DNA from: Pseudomonadales bacterium
GTDB lineage: Bacteria; Pseudomonadota; Gammaproteobacteria; Pseudomonadales; Pseudohongiellaceae
Length of the DNA stretch: 15,305 bases
Assembly: GCA_031277435.1 (NCBI GenBank)
Contig: JAITMI010000089.1
Span: 1 to 15,305 of the forward strand
Direction of reading: 5' to 3'
Of this stretch, positions 7,644 to 13,209 are shown piece after piece. The notes below the pieces were generated by a model. That model had not been told where the DNA came from. It searched no databases and saw only the letters and a program-made list of their open reading frames with translations. Within the stretch, counting starts at the first letter, position 1. Every line of letters begins with the position of its first letter. Made by a program: the position numbers and the translations under genes.

Positions 7644-8411
7644 TCATGTTGGACGCCGGTTTCCTGGCGGAATACTTTCGTCAGTATACTTCCCCGAGCG
7701 AGTCGCCACGGTTGGCGCCCACCCCGCCACATTCTGAAAACTTTCGTAACTAACGGGCGTGGTGTGTTCGTATTCGTTACCGGTTTTTCGCTCATAGGCG
7801 ATAACGGGCAATGAGAGTAGGGATTCGAATTCCATGTCTTGTGGCATTTTCTCTGGATTATTTAAAACCGACGCATAAAAATTTTCCCCGTTTGCAACTA
7901 CAACGCATCGAGAATAAAGAAAATCGTCTGGAGAAATGTAGTCATCACCATCATCTGGGTCGAGCTCTCCTCTATAACAGGCACGACAGTATTCCCGCGT
8001 ATCCAGTGCATGTAATTTTTCCGCCAGGATATCTTCAAATTTATGAATTTCCACCACGCTCATTTGAGCCAATGCTTTGACAACGGGCTCAAGCACGACG
8101 GAATCATCTCCTGTTTTCTTCCAGTTCAGGAGAGCGATTAGACGCCAGAACACCTCCTCCGTCATTGCCATAGTTGACCACTCGGGGTTTTTATAAGGTG
8201 GAGCCACACCCTCAATGTAGTCGTTTTTGAGCTTTGACGCGATCAATCGCTCGAATTCCTTTTGTGCTTCGGATTCAGTAGCAAAAGTCTTTTTTGTTTC
8301 CCGCGCCCGCGCGCCAACACGTCCGTTAGCGGTCACAAGTTCCGTACCCATGCACTCAATCGTCCAGAATTTGTTTGAACGATCATCTTGAAAATAAAAC
8401 TCTCGTTTCAT
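7644..8411 (-). CDS. WGR domain plus DUF4240 protein
   Basis: The predicted 255-residue protein has two recognisable parts. Residues 1-75 are a WGR domain (KREFYFQDDRSNKFW, TANGRVGARARETKKTF, EFERLIASKL), the module that in PARPs and bacterial proteins contacts nucleic acid. From about 88 to 230 it matches DUF4240 (PF14024): MTEEVFWRLIALL, a VEIHKFEDILAEKLHALDT helix, SPDDFLYSRCVVVANGENFY and a proline-rich stretch. The reading frame extends to an ATG at 8435. I chose 8411 because the WGR domain classically begins MKREF and AAAGG lies just ahead. DUF4240 proteins are common beside polymorphic toxin or immunity loci. This is one of the largest cassettes here. Confidence 0.85.
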   Translation of the reverse strand: MKREFYFQDDRSNKFWTIECMGTELVTANGRVGARARETKKTFATESEAQKEFERLIASKLKNDYIEGVAPPYKNPEWSTMAMTEEVFWRLIALLNWKKTGDDSVVLEPVVKALAQMSVVEIHKFEDILAEKLHALDTREYCRACYRGELDPDDGDDYISPDDFLYSRCVVVANGENFYASVLNNPEKMPQDMEFESLLSLPVIAYERKTGNEYEHTTPVSYESFQNVAGWAPTVATRSGKYTDESIPPGNRRPT

Positions 8412-8500
8412 CGCCTTTGCTCTGAATGTCAGCATTCTCGATGGCTACTCCCATCTCGAAGAAAGAACTTTCGTTTTCTAATCGCATTACCGTCATTGAT

Positions 8501-8535
8501 GCCTAACGCTTCAGGGATTGAACGCCATGTCAGGC
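8501..8535 (-). repeat. Compact attC-like site, 35 bp
   Basis: GCCTAAC (8501-8507) and GTCAGGC (8529-8535) are canonical ends. Between them CGCTTCA pairs with TGAACG around a 5-base loop. The site lacks the longer variable stem of its neighbours. Confidence 0.7.
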
Positions 8536-8586
8536 CGCCGCCGCTAGCACGCGACCCGTACCCTTTGCGCCGCCCTCCCATACACA

Positions 8587-8625
8587 GACTAACGCTCAAA
8601 TTAACCCGCAGCGAAATGGTTGCTC
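8587..8625 (-). repeat. Degenerate attC overlapping the end of the DUF1801 gene
   Basis: GACTAACGCTCAAATTAACC (8587-8606) is clearly the L'/R' arm shared with the sites at 9105, 12377 and 12926. The opposite arm is reduced to AATGGTTGCTC. The stop codon of the DUF1801 gene lies inside it at 8601-8603. Confidence 0.6.
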
Positions 8626-9068
8626 TGAATAGCCAGCTTCTTGCGCAAGTGGTATGTGAGCGAAGCAGATATGCAAAACGCCACTGCATCTTTCGGGATG
8701 CGCTCACCCACCTTGAACACCAATGCACGCTTGCCTTCAAACTCGAAGTCGTTGGGGAAAAGGGTTCGGAAGGTTTCGACCAGGTTGGTCTGGCAGTGGA
8801 AATACAGGGCGAACTGCTCTGGTTTTTTTGGCTTCCAGTCAATTCGAACCGTACTGCCGCTTTTAGTGGCCGAAGTGATGTACGCGGGCTCACCCCACCT
8901 AAGCGCTTCCTCGATTGGACCGACCCCTTCCGTGTCTGCCGCAGCTTGGAAGATAAGCTCACGAAGCTCCAGCATACTGCTGCGCACTTTATCCGGGTAG
9001 CGCTCGAACACGCGCTCAACGGCTGCGTTGCCGAACGGCGTGAGCTTGTTCTTCGAGCGTGCAGTCAT
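8601..9068 (-). CDS. DUF1801 (YdhG-like) domain protein
   Basis: The protein has about 155 residues and fits DUF1801 (PF08818): MLELRELIFQAAADTEGVGPIEEALRWGEPAY, then a beta-rich core with FALYFHCQ and a C-terminal FKVGERIP helix region. The family has a small alpha/beta fold and no established enzyme activity. Start choice: an upstream TTG at 9083 is in frame, but ATG at 9068 gives MTARSKNKLTPF, a normal N-terminus. The last codons and the stop run into the degenerate attC, so the C-terminal few residues may be attC-derived rather than family sequence. Confidence 0.85.
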   Translation of the reverse strand: MTARSKNKLTPFGNAAVERVFERYPDKVRSSMLELRELIFQAAADTEGVGPIEEALRWGEPAYITSATKSGSTVRIDWKPKKPEQFALYFHCQTNLVETFRTLFPNDFEFEGKRALVFKVGERIPKDAVAFCISASLTYHLRKKLAIQSNHFAAG

Positions 9069-9104
9069 GGCGCGTAATCTCAATAGGACAGTGGATGGTT
9101 TTTA

Positions 9105-9148
9105 GCCTAACGCCTAAATTAACCGGCGCCCTTATGGCATTGTTAGGC
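9105..9148 (-). repeat. attC recombination site, 44 bp
   Basis: GCCTAAC (9105-9111) and GTTAGGC (9142-9148) are perfectly complementary ends. The CGCCTAAATTAACCGG arm matches most sites of the array. The central stem is short. Confidence 0.9.
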
Positions 9149-9158
9149 AATTGTCCAG

Positions 9159-9443
9159 CTAGTTGTTTTTTAATAACCATATTGTTGTGCCTTTCGGTAA
9201 TTGTATTTTGTCGGTTATTTCGCCGAATAGAAGGCCAATGTTTCGCGTATTCCCAAAGCATTTCGTAAAAAAATCAACGCCTGTTAAGTGAGTTACGAAC
9301 GCCTTTCCATCTGGCTGAATGACTTCAATTTGATCTCCAACGTCCAGCCTCTGACTCTCATCAAACCATACGCCGATGACAACAGTTCCCCGATCTGCAA
9401 TCGAAAACGAATCCTCAACCACTGTGATCTGCGCCCTGTTCAT
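9159..9443 (-). CDS. Stand-alone EF-Tu domain-2-like beta-barrel protein
   Basis: The 94-residue product resembles domain 2 of translation elongation factor Tu and nothing else. VEDSFSIADRGTVVIG near residues 8-23 corresponds to the VEDVFSI.GRGTVVTG strand-turn. LDVGDQIEVI corresponds to the next strand. TGVDFFTK, then NIGLLFGEI and LPKGTTIW, follow in the EF-Tu order. The GTPase domain and domain 3 are absent, so it cannot bind GTP like EF-Tu. Start ATG 9443 is preferred to an upstream TTG that lies in the neighbouring attC. Such a free barrel might bind a partner that normally contacts EF-Tu, but this is speculation from fold alone. Confidence 0.75.
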   Translation of the reverse strand: MNRAQITVVEDSFSIADRGTVVIGVWFDESQRLDVGDQIEVIQPDGKAFVTHLTGVDFFTKCFGNTRNIGLLFGEITDKIQLPKGTTIWLLKNN

Positions 9444-9445
9444 GA

Positions 9446-9482
9446 GCCTAACTACCAATAGACGGCTAAATTTAAGTTATGC
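9446..9482 (-). repeat. Short degenerate attC, 37 bp
   Basis: The ends are GCCTAAC (9446-9452) and GTTATGC (9476-9482). The body, GACGGCTAAATTTAA, differs from the common arms. The stop codon of the next gene lies inside it. Position and ends fit a cassette boundary, but pairing of the arms is weak. Confidence 0.6.
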
Positions 9483-9780
9483 ACTGGCATGGGGAGGAAA
9501 CTAACTGAAAAGTTTTAACGATAGGCTCCATGTAAGCAGATGCCATGCCACTTGAAACTTTTAGTTCTACCAATTTTTGCTCGCCAGTGGATTCGTGCCA
9601 CATTTCAATTGAACTTCCATCTTTACATGACTCCCAGATCGAACTTTCGGCGCAAAGGTTCATGTAGTGCCACTGCCCCTCACTCTCCGAAAGACCTTCC
9701 CAGATAGCGCGGAGTAGTTCTTGATGTCTCTCGAATGCCCGCCATCCACACGCTGGCTCAAATGCAACCCAGTTGCTCAT
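9472..9780 (-). CDS. Cassette-borne hypothetical protein
   Basis: The product has 102 residues. It has no signal peptide and no membrane segment. It is rich in tryptophan and glutamate (WVAFEPACGWRAFERHQ, AIWEGLSESEGQWHYMN, SSIEMWHE). It looks like a compact alpha/beta protein with four cysteines that show no zinc-finger spacing. No family is recognised. The ATG at 9780 is 8 bases from the next attC. Size, isolation and cassette context are those of a free-standing soluble factor such as an immunity or accessory protein, without further evidence. Confidence 0.65.
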   Translation of the reverse strand: MSNWVAFEPACGWRAFERHQELLRAIWEGLSESEGQWHYMNLCAESSIWESCKDGSSIEMWHESTGEQKLVELKVSSGMASAYMEPIVKTFQLVSSPCQCIT

Positions 9781-9787
9781 GTGATTA

Positions 9788-9846
9788 GCCTAGCGCCTAA
9801 ATTAAACCGCCGCCAAAGACGGCCTCGCTTGAGCACAATGTTAGAC
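9788..9846 (-). repeat. attC recombination site, 59 bp
   Basis: GCCTAGC (9788-9794) and GTTAGAC (9840-9846) flank CGCCTAAATTAAACCGCC and a GCTTGAGCACAAT arm. The variable stem GCCGCC..AAAG..GGC folds between them. Read on the minus strand, it is a close match in layout to the ~60-bp class of attC sites such as that of aadA cassettes. Confidence 0.92.
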
Positions 9847-9855
9847 CAAGCACAT

Positions 9856-10323
9856 TCATAGGGAATCAGGCCGCCATTGATTGATGCCATCCTGTCTTTC
9901 CAGAGTGGCGATGCGCCAAACCTTACCGCGCTGCTCCAGTGTAAAGCGAAATGATGGCGAGTTTGGTTTCTTTTGTTCCGTGATGACCCTGCATAAGTTT
10001 TTGCCAATAACTTCTTCCGTAGCAATTTTTGCATAGGCATTCGCAGTTCCATTGACAAAGAAATAACCCACGGAGCGCCAGTATTGCCTGTTTTTGGATG
10101 TGCAGTATCTGGACTGGATTTGAACCAACGCATCCCGGCCACCTGCTTGCTTGAGACCTTCGAGATTGTCTCCATTTTGCTTTAACCAATAGCGGCAATC
10201 TTGCGCCCACTTCTGGAAGGCTTGAATGTACTCAGTAACGGTATCCGCCGCGCTCCGATCTTTTTCTTCATGCGCTGACACCAGATATTTGCCAGGATCA
10301 AACTCAGTCACCAATGCCCCCAT
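9856..10323 (-). CDS. NTF2-fold immunity-like protein
   Basis: The protein has 155 residues and resembles the NTF2-fold immunity proteins of polymorphic toxin systems (PF15655). It has an N-terminal helix TVTEYIQAFQKWAQDCRYW, then IQSRYCTSKNRQYWRSVGYFF, and a C-terminal strand pair FRFTLEQRGKVWRIATLER typical of NTF2-like barrels. In such systems the protein binds and neutralises a partner toxin nuclease or deaminase. No toxin gene is adjacent, so it would be an orphan. The assignment rests on pattern resemblance, and a generic NTF2-like/SnoaL fold is the alternative. The ATG at 10323 is two bases from the next attC. Confidence 0.55.
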   Translation of the reverse strand: MGALVTEFDPGKYLVSAHEEKDRSAADTVTEYIQAFQKWAQDCRYWLKQNGDNLEGLKQAGGRDALVQIQSRYCTSKNRQYWRSVGYFFVNGTANAYAKIATEEVIGKNLCRVITEQKKPNSPSFRFTLEQRGKVWRIATLERQDGINQWRPDSL

Positions 10324-10325
10324 AT

Positions 10326-10385
10326 GAGGGAAAAGCCAAAATCAACCGGACGGCGAAGCCGTCCGAGTTGAGCATAATATTACTC
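10326..10385 (-). repeat. attC site with decayed ends, about 60 bp
   Basis: The inner arms are well preserved: AAAATCAACCGGACGGC and CCGTCCGAGTTGAGCATAAT, with a strong GGACGGC/GCCGTCC stem. The terminal boxes have drifted to GAGGGAA and ATTACTC. It may no longer be an efficient recombination substrate. Confidence 0.75.
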
Positions 10386-10388
10386 ACT

Positions 10389-10826
10389 TTACTCAATTGC
10401 CTGTAGTGTTATTTGAGCGCCATCTGGGAGATCGTTGATTTGGCGCGCAATATCACCAGAAAAACGCACAAGCTCGATGAGCGGCGCGGTGGCAAGGTTA
10501 TCTCCTCCATATTCGCCACCTAAAACACCAGGAATTTTTAAGCAATATTTTCTCCCTTCGCTCAAAGGCCCGCATTGCGTGTTTGCGAGAGAAATAAGAT
10601 TTTCCATATACCAATCTTCGAGAAATTCTTGATCTTTCAACACCACATCAAGTTCCGCGCGATTCTCGGCAATGACCTCGCAGTAGCAATCTTCAGGACA
10701 CAGCCGCCAATATCTTCCGCTTTTGTCTTTGATGATAAGATTACCAAAATCATTTTCTCCAATGACCTCAACCGGCTCAATGCCAACCCAACTCCAAGAC
10801 TGGAAAATTTCTTCAACGAGTTCCAT
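10389..10826 (-). CDS. Tdi1-type T6SS immunity protein (DUF1851 C-terminal domain)
   Basis: The protein has 145 residues. The C-terminal part, LKIPGVLGGEYGGDNLA followed by ELVRFSGDIARQINDLPDG, fits T6SS_Tdi1_C (PF08906, DUF1851). This domain is found in Tdi1, the immunity protein for the Tde1 DNase of the type VI system. The N-terminal part has GIEPVEVIGENDFGNLI and YWRLCPEDCYCEVIAE, as in GAD-like/DUF1851 proteins. The frame is open 90 codons further upstream, but ATG 10826 has AGGAATC ahead and begins the conserved part; the extension would translate a cassette boundary. No cognate effector is nearby, so it is an orphan immunity gene. DUF1851 also occurs outside T6SS. Confidence 0.8.
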   Translation of the reverse strand: MELVEEIFQSWSWVGIEPVEVIGENDFGNLIIKDKSGRYWRLCPEDCYCEVIAENRAELDVVLKDQEFLEDWYMENLISLANTQCGPLSEGRKYCLKIPGVLGGEYGGDNLATAPLIELVRFSGDIARQINDLPDGAQITLQAIE

Positions 10827-10844
10827 GTGATTCCTGCGTGACAA

Positions 10845-10899
10845 GTCTAAGGCCAAAATTAACCGGCGCGCACGAAATGCGCGTCCTGCCTTGTTAGGC
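10845..10899 (-). repeat. attC recombination site, 55 bp
   Basis: GTCTAAG (10845-10851) and GTTAGGC (10893-10899) bracket the common GCCAAAATTAACCGG arm. A GCGCGCAC...GTGC-like central stem lies between the arms. The stop codon of the next gene is inside the GTTAGGC box. Confidence 0.88.
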
Positions 10900-11283
10900 G
10901 ATGGCAGAGAACAAATAGTGCTCGCCTTCATGGTTTGCATAGTAGCCCGCATTGACGCTTGGGAAAAAGATCGCGGCATCTTCACCACCTTGTTCAAGAA
11001 AGACCGATAGCGCAACTCTTTGGCCATCCAATTCGCTTCTGGCCGCCAAAACGTAGCCGGCCTCTTTAACTCCCAACCGCTTAAAATGGTCAACAACTAC
11101 TGCCTTCGGATCAACGGCATTTAATATCGGAGTAAATTTCTTCATGTCCAGATGCCGGGTGTCGTGTAACAAGTCCCAGAGCCCGTCAGACCGCCTCTTT
11201 GCATTAGCTAGAAGACTCAAGTAGCGATCTCTCCTTTCGCGTTTCACGAATGTAGAAATAAATTTATCCAGATCTTCAGTCAT
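10894..11283 (-). CDS. Cassette-borne hypothetical protein
   Basis: The product has 129 residues. The N-terminal half is helical and basic (FISTFVKRERRDRYLSLLANAKRRSDGLW). The C-terminal half looks like an alpha/beta domain with AGYVLAARSELDGQRVALSVFLEQ and a tyrosine-rich end, NAGYYANHEGEHYLFSAIA. No family is recognised. Start MTEDLDKF at 11283 is preferred; the open frame before it reads through attC sequence. The last codons, including the stop, use the GCCTAAC of the attC (AIA then TAA), so the site supplies the stop codon. Confidence 0.65.
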   Translation of the reverse strand: MTEDLDKFISTFVKRERRDRYLSLLANAKRRSDGLWDLLHDTRHLDMKKFTPILNAVDPKAVVVDHFKRLGVKEAGYVLAARSELDGQRVALSVFLEQGGEDAAIFFPSVNAGYYANHEGEHYLFSAIA

Positions 11284-11298
11284 ATGGTGACTATTATC

Positions 11299-11382
11299 GC
11301 CTAATGGCTTACATAAAAGGCCCACGGCAAGGGCGAACTCGACCCGCCACCAAAGGCGGCCGGCTTGAGCGCAATATCAGGC
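11299..11382 (-). repeat. attC recombination site, 84 bp, alternative L' arm
   Basis: GCCTAAT (11299-11305) and ATCAGGC (11376-11382) are the ends. The right arm, GGCTTGAGCGCAATATCAGGC, is the common one. The left arm, GGCTTACATAAAAGGCCCA, is the alternative type shared with 7123, 13683 and 14303. An internal CCGCCACCAAAGGCGG hairpin is present. It is the longest site of the array. Confidence 0.85.
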
Positions 11383-11384
11383 GC

Positions 11385-11912
11385 TTATTGCGCCAATATT
11401 TTGTTAAATTTGAATACGATATAACCATTTACTATGGAGAAATTTTCAGACACAAACTGAGCCGTCCATGAGGATGCTGACTCAGGGGCATACCCCACAG
11501 ATGATATATGCCTATTTATCTCCAGATCTCGTATTAGCCCTAAATCAGAGAGGTTTTTTTCAATAACGGAAATTTCTTTTGCTTTTGGCTTTTTTATTCT
11601 TGCGTTGTATATACAATCTATGGCTGACGGCTCATATTCACGGAATTTTTTATATAATTCCTCATTCTGAGAAATGAATAAATTCACCTCACTTTTTTCA
11701 GATGAGCTTAATGGCGTGATAAGCGATGGATCGCAGCACTGCTCTTTGAAGGACGGCTTAAATTTGTTTGTGACAAAACACTTGGAAAATATGGTTACCG
11801 CGTCTTGCTCAAGACCCGTAACAGGATTTTGGCATTTGTACTCAAGTACGCGATATATCTGCCATATCCCGGCCCGATGACTTTTTACCCAATCTCCAAC
11901 TTTCAAGGACAT
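11385..11912 (-). CDS. Cassette-borne hypothetical protein with SH3-like N-terminus
   Basis: The 175-residue protein begins SLKVGDWVKSHRAGIWQIYRVLEY, a pattern of short strands typical of SH3- or KOW-like barrels, although no family is certain. The middle is helical and charged (EKSEVNLFISQNEELYKKFREYE, KKPKAKEISVIEKN). The end is strand-rich (SIVNGYIVFKFNKILAQ). Codon use is more AT-rich than in its neighbours, suggesting a separate origin. ATG at 11912 with AGG about ten bases upstream is preferred to the GTG immediately before it. It starts 29 bases after the previous attC. Function unknown. Confidence 0.65.
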   Translation of the reverse strand: MSLKVGDWVKSHRAGIWQIYRVLEYKCQNPVTGLEQDAVTIFSKCFVTNKFKPSFKEQCCDPSLITPLSSSEKSEVNLFISQNEELYKKFREYEPSAIDCIYNARIKKPKAKEISVIEKNLSDLGLIRDLEINRHISSVGYAPESASSWTAQFVSENFSIVNGYIVFKFNKILAQ

Positions 11913-11941
11913 CACCTGCTTCCTTCTGGCCGATGCGTGGA

Positions 11942-11991
11942 CGACCTAACGCCGAAATTCGAAATGCGCGTCTGGGTTAACGCCTTATCAG
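11942..11991 (-). repeat. attC recombination site, 50 bp
   Basis: The left end is ACCTAACGCCGAAATTCG and the right end is GTTAACGCCTTATCAGGC (box TATCAGGC at 11984-11991). The middle, AATGCGCGTCTGG, forms a poor stem. It ends the BamE-like cassette. Confidence 0.8.
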
Positions 11992-12008
11992 GCACAACGC
12001 CAACTAAA

Positions 12009-12370
12009 CTAACGAGCGTAGTAACACGTAACATTCGTGACAATATTACTTCGGCTAAAGAAAAATACGAGTTGCGGAAAGCCGCCTCCAAACTGATGCG
12101 GCGGAACAGGGCTTGTAAAGAAATAGCCCCACTCATCGTTATTGCCTATATAGTCTGGCTCTCCAAGCGTACCTTGCACCTGATCGCGCCGCAGCCCTAC
12201 AAGCAATTTTTTTCCTCTGGACAGCGGCTTTTAGTAACAGCACCTACTGGTAAAGAACGCAGGCTCTTTAGCTCCTGCGCCAAGTTATCAAGTAACGATA
12301 AATTTGGTTCCGCGCGCAAAGGGGCCGCCATGACGAGAAAAATCAATACATATTTAGAATAGCGACACAT
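12009..12370 (-). pseudogene. BamE/SmpA-like exported protein split by a frameshift at an A7 run
   Basis: Two overlapping frames together give one sensible protein of about 120 residues. From ATG 12370 the first frame encodes a signal peptide (SKYVLIFLVMAAPLRAEP) and a helical linker (LSLLDNLAQELKSLR), and stops at TAG 12197-12199. The second frame continues with LVGLRRDQVQGTLGEPDYIG, then DEWGYFF and GGGFPQLVFFF, and ends at 12009. The RDQVQGTLGEPD part resembles the BamE/SmpA-type fold. The frames join if the ribosome slips -1, or if one A is added, at seven As (T7 on plus, 12207-12213). It may be a mutation, a sequencing error or slippage. It lies as one cassette between two good attC sites. 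Confidence 0.65.
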
Positions 12371-12376
12371 GGTATA

Positions 12377-12433
12377 GCCTAACGCCTAAATTAACCGATA
12401 AAGAAGCCGTCTGGGTTGAGCGCAATGTTAAAC
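12377..12433 (-). repeat. attC recombination site, 57 bp
   Basis: GCCTAAC (12377-12383) and GTTAAAC (12427-12433) flank the common arms CGCCTAAATTAACCG and GGGTTGAGCGCAAT. Confidence 0.9.
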
Positions 12434-12446
12434 CAACGAATCATGC

Positions 12447-12905
12447 TCAAGCCAACATGGCGGTAATTTTATTGTAGACGGCGACTACTTCAGCGGAGGC
12501 CGGCCCACTCATTGATGACGGCTCAGCGGATTCCGCCTTTTCAAAAAGCTGCTCGGCGATAGCCTCGATACCCGCAACATTGCCAGACAGAAATTCAGAC
12601 CACCCTTCCAACGCCAGCATGGCCGCCAATAACTCCGCCTGCATATTACCCTCAAATTGACCGCCATTATCAATGCGCTCAACCCATGCCAGGACGGCTT
12701 TGCCAGTCGCGGTGCTATACCCGGCACGCGCCTCATGAAAAGCAGCCAATCCATCTTTATTTAATTCGCCACTATGATCGATATCGCTAAGCGTGGGGTC
12801 GTTAATTAAGGTTGCCAATGCCGACTCCGCGAATTGCCGTAAGCGGGCAGGCTTGGCCTTGTTAATTACCTTATTAGCGCGCTCAACTACTGCTTCATAC
12901 TGCAT
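12447..12905 (-). CDS. Cassette-borne all-helical hypothetical protein
   Basis: The 152-residue product is predicted to be almost entirely helical. It has a basic N-terminal helix (VVERANKVINKAKPARLRQF), an acidic turn (DPTLSDIDHSGELNKDG) and two long helices (LLAAMLALEGWSEFLSGN, IEAIAEQLFEKAES). There is no signal peptide or membrane segment. I do not recognise the family. The general form recalls small helical immunity proteins, but no specific motif proves it. AGAGGA lies eight bases before the ATG at 12905. Intact attC sites border it on both sides. Confidence 0.7.
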   Translation of the reverse strand: MQYEAVVERANKVINKAKPARLRQFAESALATLINDPTLSDIDHSGELNKDGLAAFHEARAGYSTATGKAVLAWVERIDNGGQFEGNMQAELLAAMLALEGWSEFLSGNVAGIEAIAEQLFEKAESAEPSSMSGPASAEVVAVYNKITAMLA

Positions 12906-12925
12906 GAAAAATCCTCTGGATACCC

Positions 12926-12980
12926 GCCTAACACCTAAATTAACCGGGCACAGGCGTCCGGGTTGAGCATAATGTCAGGC
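12926..12980 (-). repeat. attC recombination site, 55 bp
   Basis: GCCTAAC (12926-12932) and GTCAGGC (12974-12980) flank the arms ACCTAAATTAACCGG and CCGGGTTGAGCATAAT. The CCGG..CCGG stem is strong. The end of the small membrane protein gene runs into it. Confidence 0.9.
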
Positions 12981-13147
12981 GGATAAATATGGAACTTCAC
13001 CAAAAAGAATAGAACACAGGGGAAAACAATGGCCGCAACGCAGGCGCCGATTAATGCACGGCCCGCGCGAATCGCATGTAATAGTTCATAAAAAAGCCCC
13101 TTTTTCTCCAAGTGATCGAGGGGAATATGATTGATCTGGCGGCTCAC
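12935..13147 (-). CDS. Small single-span membrane protein
   Basis: The predicted product has 70 residues with one strong hydrophobic segment at about 31-53 (LIGACVAAIVFPCVLFFLVKF), preceded by a basic amphipathic helix (LEKKGLFYELLHAIRAGR). This suggests a cytoplasmic N-terminus. The start is uncertain: GTG at 13147 lies inside the upstream attC and no good ribosome site is seen. The last 12 or so residues (from NPDACARLI outward) are encoded by the downstream attC, so the gene occupies the cassette from one site to the next. Small membrane proteins of this type are common in cassettes. Function unknown. Confidence 0.5.
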   Translation of the reverse strand: MSRQINHIPLDHLEKKGLFYELLHAIRAGRALIGACVAAIVFPCVLFFLVKFHIYPPDIMLNPDACARLI

Positions 13148-13201
13148 ATGAAAGGCCCATAGCCGCCGCCAAAGGCGAGCGGCTTGAGCGCAATGTCAGG
13201 C
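13139..13201 (-). repeat. attC recombination site, about 63 bp, one end decayed
   Basis: The right arm, GGCTTGAGCGCAATGTCAGGC, ends at 13201 and is typical. The left arm, GGCTCACATGAAAGGCCCATAG, is the alternative type, but its RYYYAAC box is not recognisable. An inner GCCGCC..AAAG..GGCGAGCGGC stem is present. Confidence 0.75.
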
Positions 13202-13209
13202 GCACGCAT

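Noticed and set aside
8388..9077. Plus-strand open frame of 229 codons across the DUF1801 cassette
   Set aside because: It crosses two attC sites and is antisense to two recognised family members.
10389..11096. Longer form of the Tdi1-like gene starting at 11096
   Set aside because: The extra 90 codons translate an attC and the antecedent gene out of frame; ATG 10826 has a ribosome site and begins the conserved region.
11805..12362. Plus-strand open frame of 185 codons across the BamE-like cassette
   Set aside because: It runs through an attC and opposes a coherent minus-strand protein with a signal peptide.
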